A DNA stretch of 64,000 nucleotides. Source: Adineta vaga (taxonomy: Eukaryota > Rotifera). Made by a program: the position numbers and the translations under genes. Positions 21,395 through 33,304 of the stretch are shown here, piece by piece (positions within the stretch are counted from its first letter, which is position 1; every line of letters begins with the position of its first letter). The stretch is from the NCBI GenBank assembly GCA_021613535.1, contig CP075493.1, forward strand, positions 9,920,001-9,984,000, in the 5' to 3' direction. Under the pieces are notes generated by a model. The model was not told the DNA's origin and did no database searches. It saw nothing but the letters and a program-made list of their open reading frames with translations.

Positions 21395-24300
21395 AGGTAT
21401 ACTTTATGAAATGTATTTAAATATCTTCATATTAATATTTCATCGTGAAACCTCATTGAAAAGATACACTCGATGAAATAGAAACCTATATTTATTCTAG
21501 TGACAAAAATAAGCATATAAGTTATTTTTTTTGCTCATTCTATAGTTTATGTCAATGTAAGTCATCATAGAAGAAACGATAGCAAGATTTGCACAAATTT
21601 AGTAGATGCATGTCGTCGATTATTTTGACAAATAAAAATATTATGAATATGTATAATATTCATTCAGAATTGAATATACGTTGAAAAGGTTTCATATAAA
21701 TGTAAGTAAAACATATTGATATTACATATGAATTGAATAATATTGTAAAGAAACATGACTAGTTATGCTAATGTAACAATAATCAAGTTTATGCACTTTT
21801 CATCCTTACAAAAAAAGGATTTATGGCATTTAAACTTTGAGTTCTTTGATACAAAATAGAAATACATTCAAACAAACTTGTTACATAATAGACAATGAAA
21901 GACATTGTGTTTTGTTTCAATAATCCGGTTAGATTATATCTATATTAATAACGATTATTGTGATTAGGATTAACTGCTACAGTGATTTTCCTGTTTCATT
22001 GACAAGGCAAAATCGCACTTCATATTGTCATAAATACCATGATTTTAGCATATATATATATATCTTCAAAACAATCTTTGACACGTCGTATAGAAATAAT
22101 GTAATGCTTGAGGTAGCAATGCATTCTGTTTCTGGGAAGTAAATAGTTTTTATGTTGGAATAAAAACAATATTGACAATATATTCAACGTTGAATTAAAA
22201 CTGTGCCAATTTTTTGCCGTGTTTCTAACAAATGGTATTATTAATCAAACAAAATATCTTTGAAGCACTTCAAAGGTATTTTCATAAATAGAAACTGTTG
22301 TTCGAAACGCTTTAATCTTGCATTTCTTTACTGTTGACAGTGATTTGTTGTTTTCACATGCCTTGGTAATAAACAACAGAAACGTAACAAATAGAGAAAA
22401 AAATAGTCAAAGCTGGTTTTTGCCCCAATTCGATTCAAGATGTAATATAAGATTCACTTTGATTCGCTATTAACAGATGTCTATCAGTGAAAATTGAAAT
22501 GGATATTACCATGTTGGAAAGAACCCACACTGATATTATGTTACTGATAAGCACAGATAGTCGAATCACTTTTTGATAACAAAGATAGGAAGACTTCAGG
22601 ATTTTATGAAAGATAGAAAAATGTATTTTCTGAGTAAAGTTTTCACACTCGATCATAGAATGAATGTTTCAGGTAAGTTATTGTAAAAAATAGATGAGAA
22701 GAATAAATCAATTAAGTATGTTTATACAAAGAAAAGGAGAAAACCAACGTTGTTTTGATGAAAATAAAACGTCTTAATCATATCGTAGAGATTTATCCAA
22801 TCATATGCGAATAACTTTTCGTTACTCGCTTGTGAAGTATTGGAAGTTTCCATGAGAAGATGAAAGGAATTTTCTAAATAATTTTCATTTGATTGGTTCT
22901 TTTACGCTTTGCATTATCCTCGTGGGTTATTATAGCATTCGAAGTCATTATAAAAATGAACGCGTTTAGTAGCAATGCGTTACTGATCAAAACACTTAAT
23001 ACAAATTTTACTCTCAAGATATTGATAGATCAACAACTGATCGAACTGCTTTAAAATTTCAATAATAGACCAGGTCAGTCTGTTTTCAAATACCATCATC
23101 CTATGTTGTCTCAATGGTCAACATTTAAAAAGTTCGAAAACTGAAGAATTTTTCAGCGTCCGAGCTATAGGTAAGCACAATTTTATCATCTCATTTGGTG
23201 ATCACAATGATAAGATATGTTGGAAACAAGAATAGAAGTATCTCGAATACATAGTTTTCTCAAAGCTAGGTTGAGGTAACTTAATTAAAAATGTAGAATC
23301 CAATGTTCGAAGAAGAGTAGCTCTAATTTATTCATTTAAATTGTTTGGGTGTTCAAGTCCTAGCTGTAAACAACAAGAAAATTTGTCTAAATTCTATTAT
23401 TCGTTATTAGGTCGTCTGCTTTTATGTCTGCAATGCAATGAAATTTTCATTGAAAAATCGCTGTGCTACATATTGGGATAGATATCTTGTAGTACTTTCG
23501 AATTCGACTGATGGTTTTTCTTTTTTTTTGAAAACGCTACTCTTTGCGAATTTTGTAAAAGTTGGTTAAATAGAGAGTTTTCTATGAAAGGATTATAAAT
23601 ATCAAAAATATCTGTTCTTCATTTCTCTATCCTAGAAAAAGTGATGGCATGGCTTTCCTCTATTCCTTTGAATTCTTCTGTTCTTCATTTTGACTATTGT
23701 GATATTCAACTGCTGCAATATTTCATTGATACATTTTGGTGAGCTTGTTCTTTGTATTAGAGATTGTTGTTCTCTTTGTTTTTCTATCACTTTTTTCATA
23801 ATGTTTGGATCGTTCGGTTACAGTTTTAAGCAAAATGATAAAAAAATATCATCATGCTATGTCGATTTGACCTGGTAGCAAGTGGCTAATCAACTCTTAA
23901 GTCAATATGAAAATTGCAAACCCTCTGATTCCAAGTTTTAGACACTCACTATGCTTCACTTGTTTAATTTACATCTAGGAAGTATATGAAACGACTATGC
24001 TATATATTTATTATAAATAATACATGTAAAATTATGCAATGCATACTTAAATGATTGATTGCACTCCATTCTTAATGAATCTTAGATAGATACTTTCTAT
24101 GGATATTATCTAAGCAATTAAAGGTAGAGAAAGGAAATGAAGTAAACAGGAAGTATCCACATTCGTTCATATCATGTTTCTTCATGAGTAACATGAATGA
24201 CTCATCGATAGTTAACAAAATTACTCTACGAAGAAATGACACAAAACATGATTTGTTCGTTCGAAACTACTTCCGTTATTTTTTTACATTTCCAACATGA

Positions 24301-24449
24301 TCAATATGACTTTATATAAATATCTCACTAACTGCTCACATCGAGAACTATTAAGAATTTATAAACGAAATGACATCTGCAATCTAGTATAGATCGTATG
24401 TCGAAAATGAATAATTCTAGATCTTTGTCTTCTCAAAAGTAAAGATTAC
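21395..24449. other. 3-kb gene desert
   Basis: I find no coding exon, RNA gene or recognisable repeat here. The small open frames (around 21960, 22435 and 23690) have random-looking AT-driven composition, no supporting introns and no family resemblance. The left part should hold the promoter of the channel gene, and the right part the promoter and possibly a first exon of the TRAF gene. Confidence 0.45.
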
Positions 24450-26374
24450 TTGATACATTTCTTATCTTGTAGATTAATTTATGATATATTTCGTATATAT
24501 CTTTTTTCTATATATGGCAGTAGGTATTCTTCAGTGAAAAATGGCATCATCGTACTTGATTTCTACATTCAGAATTGTTCAACAAACACGGGGTATAATG
24601 TGAAAGATATCGATTTGTTCAATCGAAGATATATTTGTTTGAATTGTCGACTGATTCTCAAAGATCCTGTTCAACTCAACTGTGGTCATCGTATTTGTTT
24701 CGTATGTATTCTAACAAATGAAATGTAAGAATTTGATATCGTTCATTCTCAATTTTATATACTTGAGTAAATATTTGTCTTGCATTTAAGCAATATTCAA
24801 TGTCCTGAATGTTTGGAAACGACGTTGAGTTCACAGGTTGTTTCAGTCTCTTTTTATTTCTTTTATTCAATACATACTAGTTGCATTATATGAAAGATTC
24901 GACGCGATAAAGGTCATGGAAATGAAATGCAAACACTACTTGTTTCTTGCAGTTCATGTGAATGGTCAGGCCTTCTAAAAGATTATCAAGTACTTTGAAC
25001 ATCTTTCTGATTGACAAAAAATTGCAATAATTTTCTTTTCTTTGTTGAGATTCATCTTGAACAAACTCATGAACAGCACGATTGTTCATACTGTAAAGAA
25101 ACATTCACTTCCGTCGTAGCCCTCAATCAGCATCAGGAGCAAACCTGTCCAAATATACCAATGCACTGCATTCTTCAAGTCTATGGTTGCAAGGAGCAGG
25201 TATACGACACAAGAAACTCTAACAATTTACTATTATCTCATATAAATAGTTCTTACGTCTTCATGCGTTACAACACTATCATAGTGAAGTACATCAAAGA
25301 ACTCTTGTATTATGTGCGAAACAAATATTTGTCGATCTGTCTGAAAAAAGTCACTCCCTTGATAATTTTGATACGAACCCTGAGCGAGTAACAACTTCGA
25401 TGACCGATCGCAATAGGGATCAATGGAAATATATCAAAGACTTGACGCATGTTTTCGCTGATAGTCTTGAAGTGTTAAATGATGATATGCAAATGTTAAG
25501 TGACAAATCTTTACAACAATCACTATCAGTCGCAAAAACTAGTCAGCACTTACAAGTCTTGAAAACATCATGTGAAGAATCAAATGCTATGATAAACGTT
25601 CATGCTACTGATATGAAGATTCTCAAACAGGTGAATTCTACTTTGAAACAAACAATTACAGAATATCAGTTAGCCTCTTACGATGGTACATTTACATGGA
25701 GAATAACTGATGTTCGTCAAAAAATGAGTAAATATATGTTCATCTTTACGATGGAAATATCTTCATAGCATGTATATTTAGTTGATGCTCAGTCTGAAAA
25801 TCAAGTTTCAATCTATTCACCACCTTTTTATTCTTCACCAACAGGATATAAGACATGTACTCGTCTCTATCTAAACGGTGACGGAAATGCGCGCCGTACG
25901 CACATGTCAGTTTTCTTTGTTCTAATGCGTGGTATTTATGATACTTTACTTCCTTTCCCATTTAAGTACAAAGTAACGTTCTGTTTGTATGACCAAACAG
26001 GTCAACAACAACATATCATCGATTCGTTTCGTCCTGATGAACGATCAAATAGTTTTCAACGACCAAATTCTGATATGAATATTGCAAGTGGAATACCCAA
26101 GTTTGTGCCATTAGCCATTCTCGAACAAGCGAATAGTCCATATATCAAAGATGATACCATGTTCATTAGAATATGGATTGATTTTGGAAATTTACCAAAA
26201 ACGATACTGCCTTATATGATGAATTTAAATCCGGGATTACCTGTATTTCTTCAACAAAAGTTGATACATCAAGAGCTAGAATGTCGTAAAAATGTAAATA
26301 AATCAAAGGACACAGCTGCAATTGGCAACAATCATCAACAGCAAGTCAATAATAATACAACGATGGAAGAATAA
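24450..26374 (+). CDS. TRAF-type protein: RING, TRAF zinc finger, coiled coil, MATH
   Basis: This is a TNF-receptor-associated-factor-like adaptor and E3 ligase. The domains in order are a RING (YICLNCRLILKDPVQLNC, GHRICFVC, IQCPEC), TRAF zinc-finger segments (LLVSCSSCEWSGLLKDY, HDCSYCKETFTSVVALNQH, GCKEQ), a coiled coil (about 25400-25680) and a C-terminal MATH/TRAF domain (YDGTFTWRITDV, SIYSPPFYSSPTGYKTCTRL, YLNGDGNARRTHMSVFFV). Apparent stops vanish once short introns are removed, for example 25207-25256 (GCKEQ|FLRLHALQHY) and about 25727-25780 (RQKM|IDAQSENQ). The start is uncertain: the only in-frame Met upstream of the RING is at 24450, and a first exon further upstream is possible. It would act in cytoplasmic immune or stress signalling. 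Confidence 0.82.
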
Positions 26375-26573
26375 CAAAAATCAGTTTAAAAAACACACCC
26401 ATTCATGATCACTTCGATTTCTTCATATCTATTCCTGAACCTTTTAATCAGTTATAAACAAGAAAAATAAATCTGTCTATACAATGTGTACCTAATCAGA
26501 TACTACAAAAATCACTTTTTATGACTCTAGATTTATTGATACTTTACAAAGAAATAGTTCTTCCATAATTCAA

Positions 26574-27131
26574 TTATTTTCGATTGAAATCAGGATGTCG
26601 AGAGATAAAATTGACGAATTCTTCTTGTGTAACATAACCACGATTTTGTGGATCGATCTGTTTCCAATAAAAATGTTCTTTACCAGCTGGTGAATCATTA
26701 TAATCGCACGCACGACGAAGAATTTGATGGCCATATTGTGCTGAAATCATTCCATCCATTTTGTTTTGTTTATGTGCGTTATTTTGACGAATAAGATATT
26801 CTAAACGATCATACTGTGGGATAGTATTATTGACTAAAACAATAACATTAAGAAATTCATCAAATGAAAGAGTATTCGTGTTATCACGATCAAATGTTCG
26901 AAAAATTCGGCTTGCTTGTTCTTTCATTCGTCCTGTATCATGCATTTGTATACCTGGAATTCGTGCATATAATTGAATAAAGTCTCCCATATGTAAAACA
27001 CCATCACGACCAGCTGCTTGATTAAAATCTGTATACAAACGATCAATTTCACTACGTGATAAACCACTCGTTTGTGCTAACCGATCTAAATCCCATTCGG
27101 TATGTTTTACACGACTTGTACGAGATCCCAT
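26574..27131 (-). CDS. Neuronal-calcium-sensor-like EF-hand protein, paralogue 1 (185 aa)
   Basis: This is an intronless gene. The start at 27131 gives MGSRTSRV, a plausible N-myristoylation signal; a longer in-frame start at 27191 would bury the Gly2. The best EF-hand loop is DRDNTNTLSFDE. The last, DPQNRGYVTQEE, is partly degenerate, and the others (AAGRDGVLHMGDF, MDGMISAQYG) are weak. Organisation and length match NCS/recoverin-type sensors. The neighbouring gene at 27592 is a diverged tandem copy. Confidence 0.82.
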   Translation of the reverse strand: MGSRTSRVKHTEWDLDRLAQTSGLSRSEIDRLYTDFNQAAGRDGVLHMGDFIQLYARIPGIQMHDTGRMKEQASRIFRTFDRDNTNTLSFDEFLNVIVLVNNTIPQYDRLEYLIRQNNAHKQNKMDGMISAQYGHQILRRACDYNDSPAGKEHFYWKQIDPQNRGYVTQEEFVNFISRHPDFNRK

Positions 27132-27591
27132 CGATATTATTTTTGTATAAGTGTCGAATATGAATACAGATGTATATATATATATACTCAAAAATAACTA
27201 TCAATCAAAGAAATGAAGTACATATAGGGAATGTTGAGGTAAACATTCATTACATGATGACGTTGAAGAATCTAAATATTTCAAGGTACACTATGGTAAT
27301 GTGTCATATATTTGCACATTACAACGTTATGATTAAGAAAAAATGATTTTCTTTCTTTCTATTTCAGGTAGATGTTTTTACGGTGCATATCGAAACATGA
27401 ATAATTGCACTTATGCAACTTTTAAAAAGTACTTCTATTACAAACTTCTCAATGAACAATTTATAATCAAATTTATGATATATATATATTTATTTATTTA
27501 TTTATTTATCTTAAATGCGAAATTAAACTACTGTTTATACAAATGGAATATTTTTAAAATAGAAAAACTAGTCTATAGAATTGTTGAGAAT
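27132..27591. other. Spacer between tandem calcium-sensor genes
   Basis: This is AT-rich. A TATA-rich run at about 27174-27188, some 45 bp upstream of the downstream copy's start, may serve as its promoter. No other gene is seen. Confidence 0.4.
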
Positions 27592-28137
27592 TTATTGATA
27601 TCGTCGATTGTAAGCGTCTTGTTGAGAAATATATTGCATCAGCTCCTGTTGGGTGACATAACCACGATTTTGTTGATCAATCTGTTTCCAACATTGATGT
27701 TCAGTACCTTGTGGTAAACCGTAGTAATCATTGAGACGACGAAATACTTGATGACCATATTGTGCCGAAATACGTCCATCACCTCGTCCAGGATTATTTT
27801 GTTGAATAACATGTTGAATTCGATCACGACGAGGCATATTGTGATTGAGCATAGTTACTGCATTGAGAAATTCATCGAATGAAAGTGAACCTGTATTATC
27901 TCGATCGAATGATCGGAAGATACGATCGATTTGTTGTGGTGACACAGCATTTTGTCCACCAGCAAATTGTGAATAGACATTAGCAAACTCATTTCTATTG
28001 ATTACACCATCGCGTCCAGCTGCTTGAAAAAATTGTTGTTGAATTTGTTGAATTTGTTGAGCAGATAAACCAGTAGCTTGTTGAACTTGAGTTGTGTCCA
28101 TTTGATTGAATCCTACACGTCCTTGTCGTCCACCCAT
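27592..28137 (-). CDS. Neuronal-calcium-sensor-like EF-hand protein, paralogue 2 (181 aa)
   Basis: This is an intronless gene with start MGGRQGRV, again with Gly2 and a basic patch suited to myristoylation. The N-terminal third is Gln-rich (QQIQQIQQQFFQAAGRDG). EF-hand loop DRDNTGSLSFDE is canonical. DQQNRGYVTQQE has lost the last-position Glu/Asp pattern. The shared blocks AAGRDGV, FDRDNT, LSFDEFLN, ISAQYGHQ and NRGYVTQ show common descent with the neighbouring copy. It is a cytosolic or membrane-associated Ca2+ sensor by family. Confidence 0.82.
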   Translation of the reverse strand: MGGRQGRVGFNQMDTTQVQQATGLSAQQIQQIQQQFFQAAGRDGVINRNEFANVYSQFAGGQNAVSPQQIDRIFRSFDRDNTGSLSFDEFLNAVTMLNHNMPRRDRIQHVIQQNNPGRGDGRISAQYGHQVFRRLNDYYGLPQGTEHQCWKQIDQQNRGYVTQQELMQYISQQDAYNRRYQ

Positions 28138-30427
28138 ATTTGAAGTTTAATAAATTGATGAAGAAAATATGTTTCGATTTTGAAATCTACAAACTTCTTC
28201 TCTCTGTGTCTATATATATGCGTCCATAACGCACTGGATTGAGGGCAGAAGCGTTGAAGCGTAAACAACAAAAATAAACTATCAATTTACGTCAGAGATA
28301 AATGATTTATGATAACGAAGACTCGATAATGAAAATATTCTTCGATTTTTACTCAAAAATCAGAACCAGGTTCTTTTAGCTCGTGTTTTTTACATGTGTC
28401 CATTCAAATCATTTATGAATAATTATATTCAATAACATAATCAACTAAATATGAAATTTATTTTGAAAATGAAATATTATATTTTGTAAGAATAATGATA
28501 TCAAGTGTTATTTTTTTCTTTGACTTTCACACTCATAATAATCAAATAAAAATAATTCAATCATCAACTTAGTCTTATTACTTTTCTTTTGAAAGAAGTG
28601 TTTTTATATCAAATGAATTTCACTGGTTTTACATAGCTTGTTGTAATCTATCATGTTATATTGATTTGCATGAAGATTTTTTGCTAGTTCTCTACTTGTC
28701 CACACGTCCATTTCCGTTCTATCTCATATTCATTCATCATTTTCTTTGTGTATAGCGCGAAAATGACGTTACTCTTCTGTTGCGCGTGTGCACATAGTCA
28801 AAGATCATATTCCTCAATATAACTTGCTCGTCATCGTTTCGCACACATGCCTGACTTTTGCCGTCATCTAGTCTCCGACAGAGAGAGAGAGAGAGCACAC
28901 ACACACGTAAAGTAAATACATCAACGAGAGCAGATGCGATACGGAAAAACCTATACGACTATACTCAACTTTTCCTCTTCGTCATTGTGTATGTGTGTAT
29001 ATGTGTGCGCTCTCTCGTTCGTTCCCGACGAACAACACTACAGCAGAATGGAAGATGCTACTTCTCTTACCGCCATCATTGGTCGTCAACTTTCCGAGCG
29101 CGAGACATACATACTTTTTTCTATCCCGTCCGCTTTTTCGCCTCGTCTTCTTCTCTTCTCTTTCTTTTGTCGCTGTGGAGTATGTCTTGCTTTCCATAAT
29201 GTGTGTCGGAGCGCAATTAAACTCGAAAATATGCTGTTAAACTTTCCCATTCTGTTGAATAGTAACGTTCGTTCTGTTGTATTCTTAGAGTTAATCTTTC
29301 TACATCCTATCGTTTCTATTCCGATCTGTGGATGATGAAAATATAATGGTGAACTCTTATCTTTTCTTCTTCTTCTTCTTCTTCTTTTTATTATTTCTAT
29401 CGCAACGTAACCTAAATCTAATGTTGCACAGCGTCCGTTCTTTTCCTTATTCGCAACGTTTCGTAGCAGGAGCATATGTAAGCAAACGAGTAACGGGCGC
29501 ATGCGGTAGTTCAAGAAAAGAGAATATACAAAGATAGCCGTTGTGCGTGTGTGCATTTTTTGTACATATTCTACATCTTTAGATGACTTTGTTTCTCTTT
29601 TTCTTATTCGAGAATATATATATATATATATTCTGTTAGTTGGTTGCCCTCCTTTTCTCTTTCTCGCTTTCTCGCTCGCTCTCTTTTCCCTCACTATAAT
29701 CAACACTGAGAAAGCATAAAAGAGTTCGTGTGTGTTTTCCATTCGTTTTCGGCTTCCTATTTTTTTTCCTTCTCTTCTATCTTTCTACTCTTACTCGCAC
29801 TGATGGATGTTTGCAGACGCCAAATGCGCGCATATATATATATATTTATACAGAAAAAAGACTAAGGGTGAGGAAGACGAACACACACACACACACACAA
29901 TAAAAAAAGAAAGAATAGTGTTACTACTATTGAACACGATTTTTCTTTTCTTTCTACTTTTTTTGACTTGCGCTCGATGAAAAAAAAAAGTCGAATTGAG
30001 CACTTCGGAAGCAAACAGAAAAAAGTTCGTCGCGTTCTTTCTCTCTCTTTTCCTCTCTCCCTCTCCTTTCTGCACACATACCTTTTTTTCTGTCATTTAT
30101 TTCAGTGTGAAGAATAAAAAAAGGTAGTGAACTTCTCTACAAGCGACTTTTTTTCTGTATCAAAAGCAAGCAAAAGCGAAAGCAGGTAATAATGATAAAT
30201 AAAAAACGAATGGCGCCCTTTTTGAAAACAAGCTGTTGCCATCTGTTCAAATATATATATATATATATACTCTCTCTCTTTTCGTCTATCAATCATGTTC
30301 ACACTATTGGTATGAATATTGAAAATTTTCGGATGAGATATTTTATTTCTACGAAAAAAAGCATCTATGATCAATTAAAGGTTGAATATTAATGATTGTT
30401 TTCTTTTTTTAGCCATTTTCTATTTCG
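28138..30427. promoter_or_regulatory. Low-complexity leader/promoter region of the HTH gene
   Basis: This is a strikingly biased 2.3-kb stretch with alternating GA/CA runs (about 28877-28907), a CTT run (29367-29388), TA runs (29612-29632, 29832-29844, 30249-30269), an AC run (29882-29899) and long pyrimidine tracts. It is richer in CpG than its surroundings. A strong GT at 30186 and a T-tract AG at 30412 suggest a 5'-UTR intron ending 15 bp before the ATG at 30428. Open frames on both strands are low complexity, and I do not call them. Confidence 0.5.
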
Positions 30428-32578
30428 ATGAGTGAACAAAAAACAAGTACTTTCCATGCTCCACCACCATTAGGTTCAGTTGCAAATACATTAAGTAATC
30501 CACATCATCAGAAAATGGACTCAATTGATTATACTGCTGATGAAAGTATGATAGCTGTAAGTAAAATCAATCTTAGCATTCTTTTTGAATTTAATTTTCA
30601 AAATCATTTCAATAGGATTTTATGGCTGTTTTACCACAACTTGACCCAAACGATTCATCAGTAACAATTACTTCTCCAACATTAAAACTTAAAGGACAAT
30701 TGAATGAATCATCGAAAATTCTTGGAAAATTCGATGCATTTGCTGCTGCTATTCAACAACAACAACAACAGCAACAACAACAGAATGGTATTTCTCTCGC
30801 TTCAGCTCTTGTGAAAAAAGTTCAACAACAATTATTACCAGCAACAACAGTTGATCCATCATCACCACCATCGCAACCTTTAACTAATCAATTCGATTAT
30901 CAAAATAATAAACGAAAACGTAAAGTTGACCGTCCTTCTCAAAAACGTATTCGTGGTTCCTATAAACTTGTTTCACCTGAACAAAAAGTCATGATACATG
31001 AATATGCGGAAAAACATGGTGTCAAAGCAGCATCAAAATTATTTCAAGTCGCACCATCGACAATCGCCTCATGGTTATATCAAAAACCCAATGGTGAACG
31101 AACATCAGCCATACGAAATAAAGAAGCACATTCACGCATACTTGAATGGATTCAAACACGACAAGAGAATGGTGAACGTGTAAATAATCGTGATTTTCAT
31201 ACATACGCATTGGCAACAATGAGAGAATTAACCGGCAATCCGGATTTTGCTGCATCACGATCGTGGTGTTCGAATTTTTTGAAAAAATATAATATTCAAC
31301 TGGATAGGTAAGAGAAGAACACATACACGCACACAACGACTTTTTTCTTTGAAAAAGAAAAGGTCTATCTGAGAAAGCAGTGATCGATTGTTACATACAT
31401 ATGTGTATAAAATTTATTTTAAAAATAGAATGAATATCACTAATGTATTTTGAAAGATTTCTATTAACTATTTCTTCTTCAGTTTTATTTTGCATTTATG
31501 TTCTTTTTATTCAATTTCTTTTTCTAGCGAAAAACAAGCCGATTCAACATCGGCACAATTTCGATTTGATTCAATTGATGAAAATGCTAGTGGTAAGTGA
31601 TTCGACTTTCGTCAGCAATCCTTAACCCTATTAGAACGAATGTAGTCTATAGAATGATGTTCAATTTCTTTCTGAAAAGTTCGATTGAGTAGCATACAGT
31701 AACAATTATCTACGATTTAGAACTTTATTTCATTCTAAATGTTTTCTTTTTTCAGAAAGTTCTCAATGTTATACTGGTGGTGGTAGTCCACTTGATGAAG
31801 TCACTGATGACGAAGATAATGGTCCAAATCTTCATATTTCCAATGATGAAGAAAATCAAGAAAGTCCACCACGATTATCTACAAGTGACTATAATAACAA
31901 TCAACGAATGAATCCAAATCATTGTTTATCTCCTTCATTACAAATGAAAAATCTCAATGGACTTGATGATGTTTCAACAACAACAACAAATGTGATTAAA
32001 GTTGAGCAAGATAATGATTTTCATAGTTCATCACCATCATCATCAAATAAAATATCTCTGGGAGCAAATTTATCTGCATCATCATCGACAGCTAGTAAAC
32101 GTCTTACTGGTACATTAAATCGTTTATTACAGTCAGCTATTAATCGACCAAATGGACATCATTATAATCAACATGTTAATGGAATATCATCGTCACCATC
32201 GGCATCATCATCATCAGTTGTTGATACAACAGCAAAAGAACCAAAAATAAGTTTAGAAATGAATACACAAACAATTGAAAGTAAATTTTCATTTTCAACA
32301 TTTTTTTTTCACTCATATTTTTCTTTCTAGCATTTGTTCAACATTTTGATAGTTCATTCAATACGATGACATATTTTCAAGAAAAACTTCAACAATTACT
32401 TGTTTCTATTGCACGTAAGTTCATGTTACTTTCAAATTTTATCGATTGATTGATTAATTGATTTGCTTGTTTGTTTTCAGAGGAACGAGATAATTATCGA
32501 ACACTTTATCTCAAGGAACATGATCGTCGTTTAGCAGCTGAATTACGTTTAAAAGAGAATAACAATACCATAAGCTAG
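30428..32578 (+). CDS. CENP-B/pogo-type HTH DNA-binding protein (domesticated transposase-like)
   Basis: Several short introns join in phase (for example MIA|DFMAVLPQLD). The product has a Gln run (about residue 90), a basic patch NNKRKRKVDRPSQKRIRG and a first helix-turn-helix (PEQKVMIHEYAEKHGVKAAS, then KLFQVAPSTIASWLYQ). A second CENP-B-type domain follows (SRILEWIQTRQENGERVNN to SRSWCSNFLKKYNIQL). After that come Ser/Asn-rich linkers, a VIKVEQD sumoylation-like site and a C-terminal coiled segment (YFQEKLQQLLVSIAEERDNY). No DDE catalytic domain follows the DNA-binding half, so this is a regulator rather than a transposase. It is nuclear by inference. The stop is at 32576-32578. Confidence 0.75.
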
Positions 32579-33304
32579 TCAATCAAAAATTGCAATCGTT
32601 TGTTTTCTATTCCCTCCTTTATATATCTTTGTGCCAGACAAAAAACTGTGATCTTTTCTTCTTTTTTTCTTTCGCGAAATGAAAACCTTTAAAAGAGAAT
32701 TTGTTTTTCTTCTTTCGACGAAAACAGACTACAAATCAAAGTCAACACGTTTTTTTTGCAATAATCGTCATTTTCTTTTATCTGTGTGCTTTGTTTTATA
32801 GCAATGTTTTGTTTATGTGTGTGCCTTGTTTTCAGCAGTATAAATTTACTCACTTTTGTTGTGTTGTGTGTGATCTTTTTCTTTTTTTGCTACGATAACA
32901 TGTGTTTGTATATCTTGTTCTAGTCATTTTTTTCAGTTTTTAACAGGAAAAAAACAGAAGAACAAACCTGATTTAGTTTGATAGTGAAGTCTTATAAAAC
33001 AAACGTTTTCAGTATTAGCACGAGTTGATATAACGTGGGAATGTGAACATCTGTCTAGGATTAAATTTCAAACAACCAAATATTAATTCTACATAAGAAG
33101 AAAATTATTTCATCTCTTTTTCTTCTGTTGAATATATTTAATCATTTATCATCTGTGTATTTTCTTTTCTGTTCATAATAAAATAGAAATCGAATAATAA
33201 CAATAACAACAACAGCATCAGGAACAAAAAGAAAACAAAGAGAAACCAGTTTGAAAGTAACAAAAGAGAAAATTTCGAGAGAGCAAAACAAAGGAAGAGA
33301 TATT
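32579..33304. other. Convergent 3' flanks (HTH gene / MFSD14)
   Basis: This is the shared 3' region of two converging genes. It is T-rich on the left and A-rich on the right, as expected for 3' UTRs on opposite strands. No gene is seen. Confidence 0.5.

Noticed and set aside
25207-25391. Frameshift in the TRAF zinc-finger region
   Set aside because: A 50-bp intron (25207-25256) explains it; the resulting FLRLHALQHYHSEVHQRTL continues the family.
25727-25780. Premature stop in the TRAF gene before the MATH domain
   Set aside because: A GT-AG intron of about 54 bp covers the stop and rejoins RQKM to IDAQSENQ in phase.
28858-30096. Overlapping open frames on both strands in the low-complexity region
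   Set aside because: They consist of Ser/Arg/Leu/Phe/Lys-biased simple-repeat translations, without introns or family resemblance.
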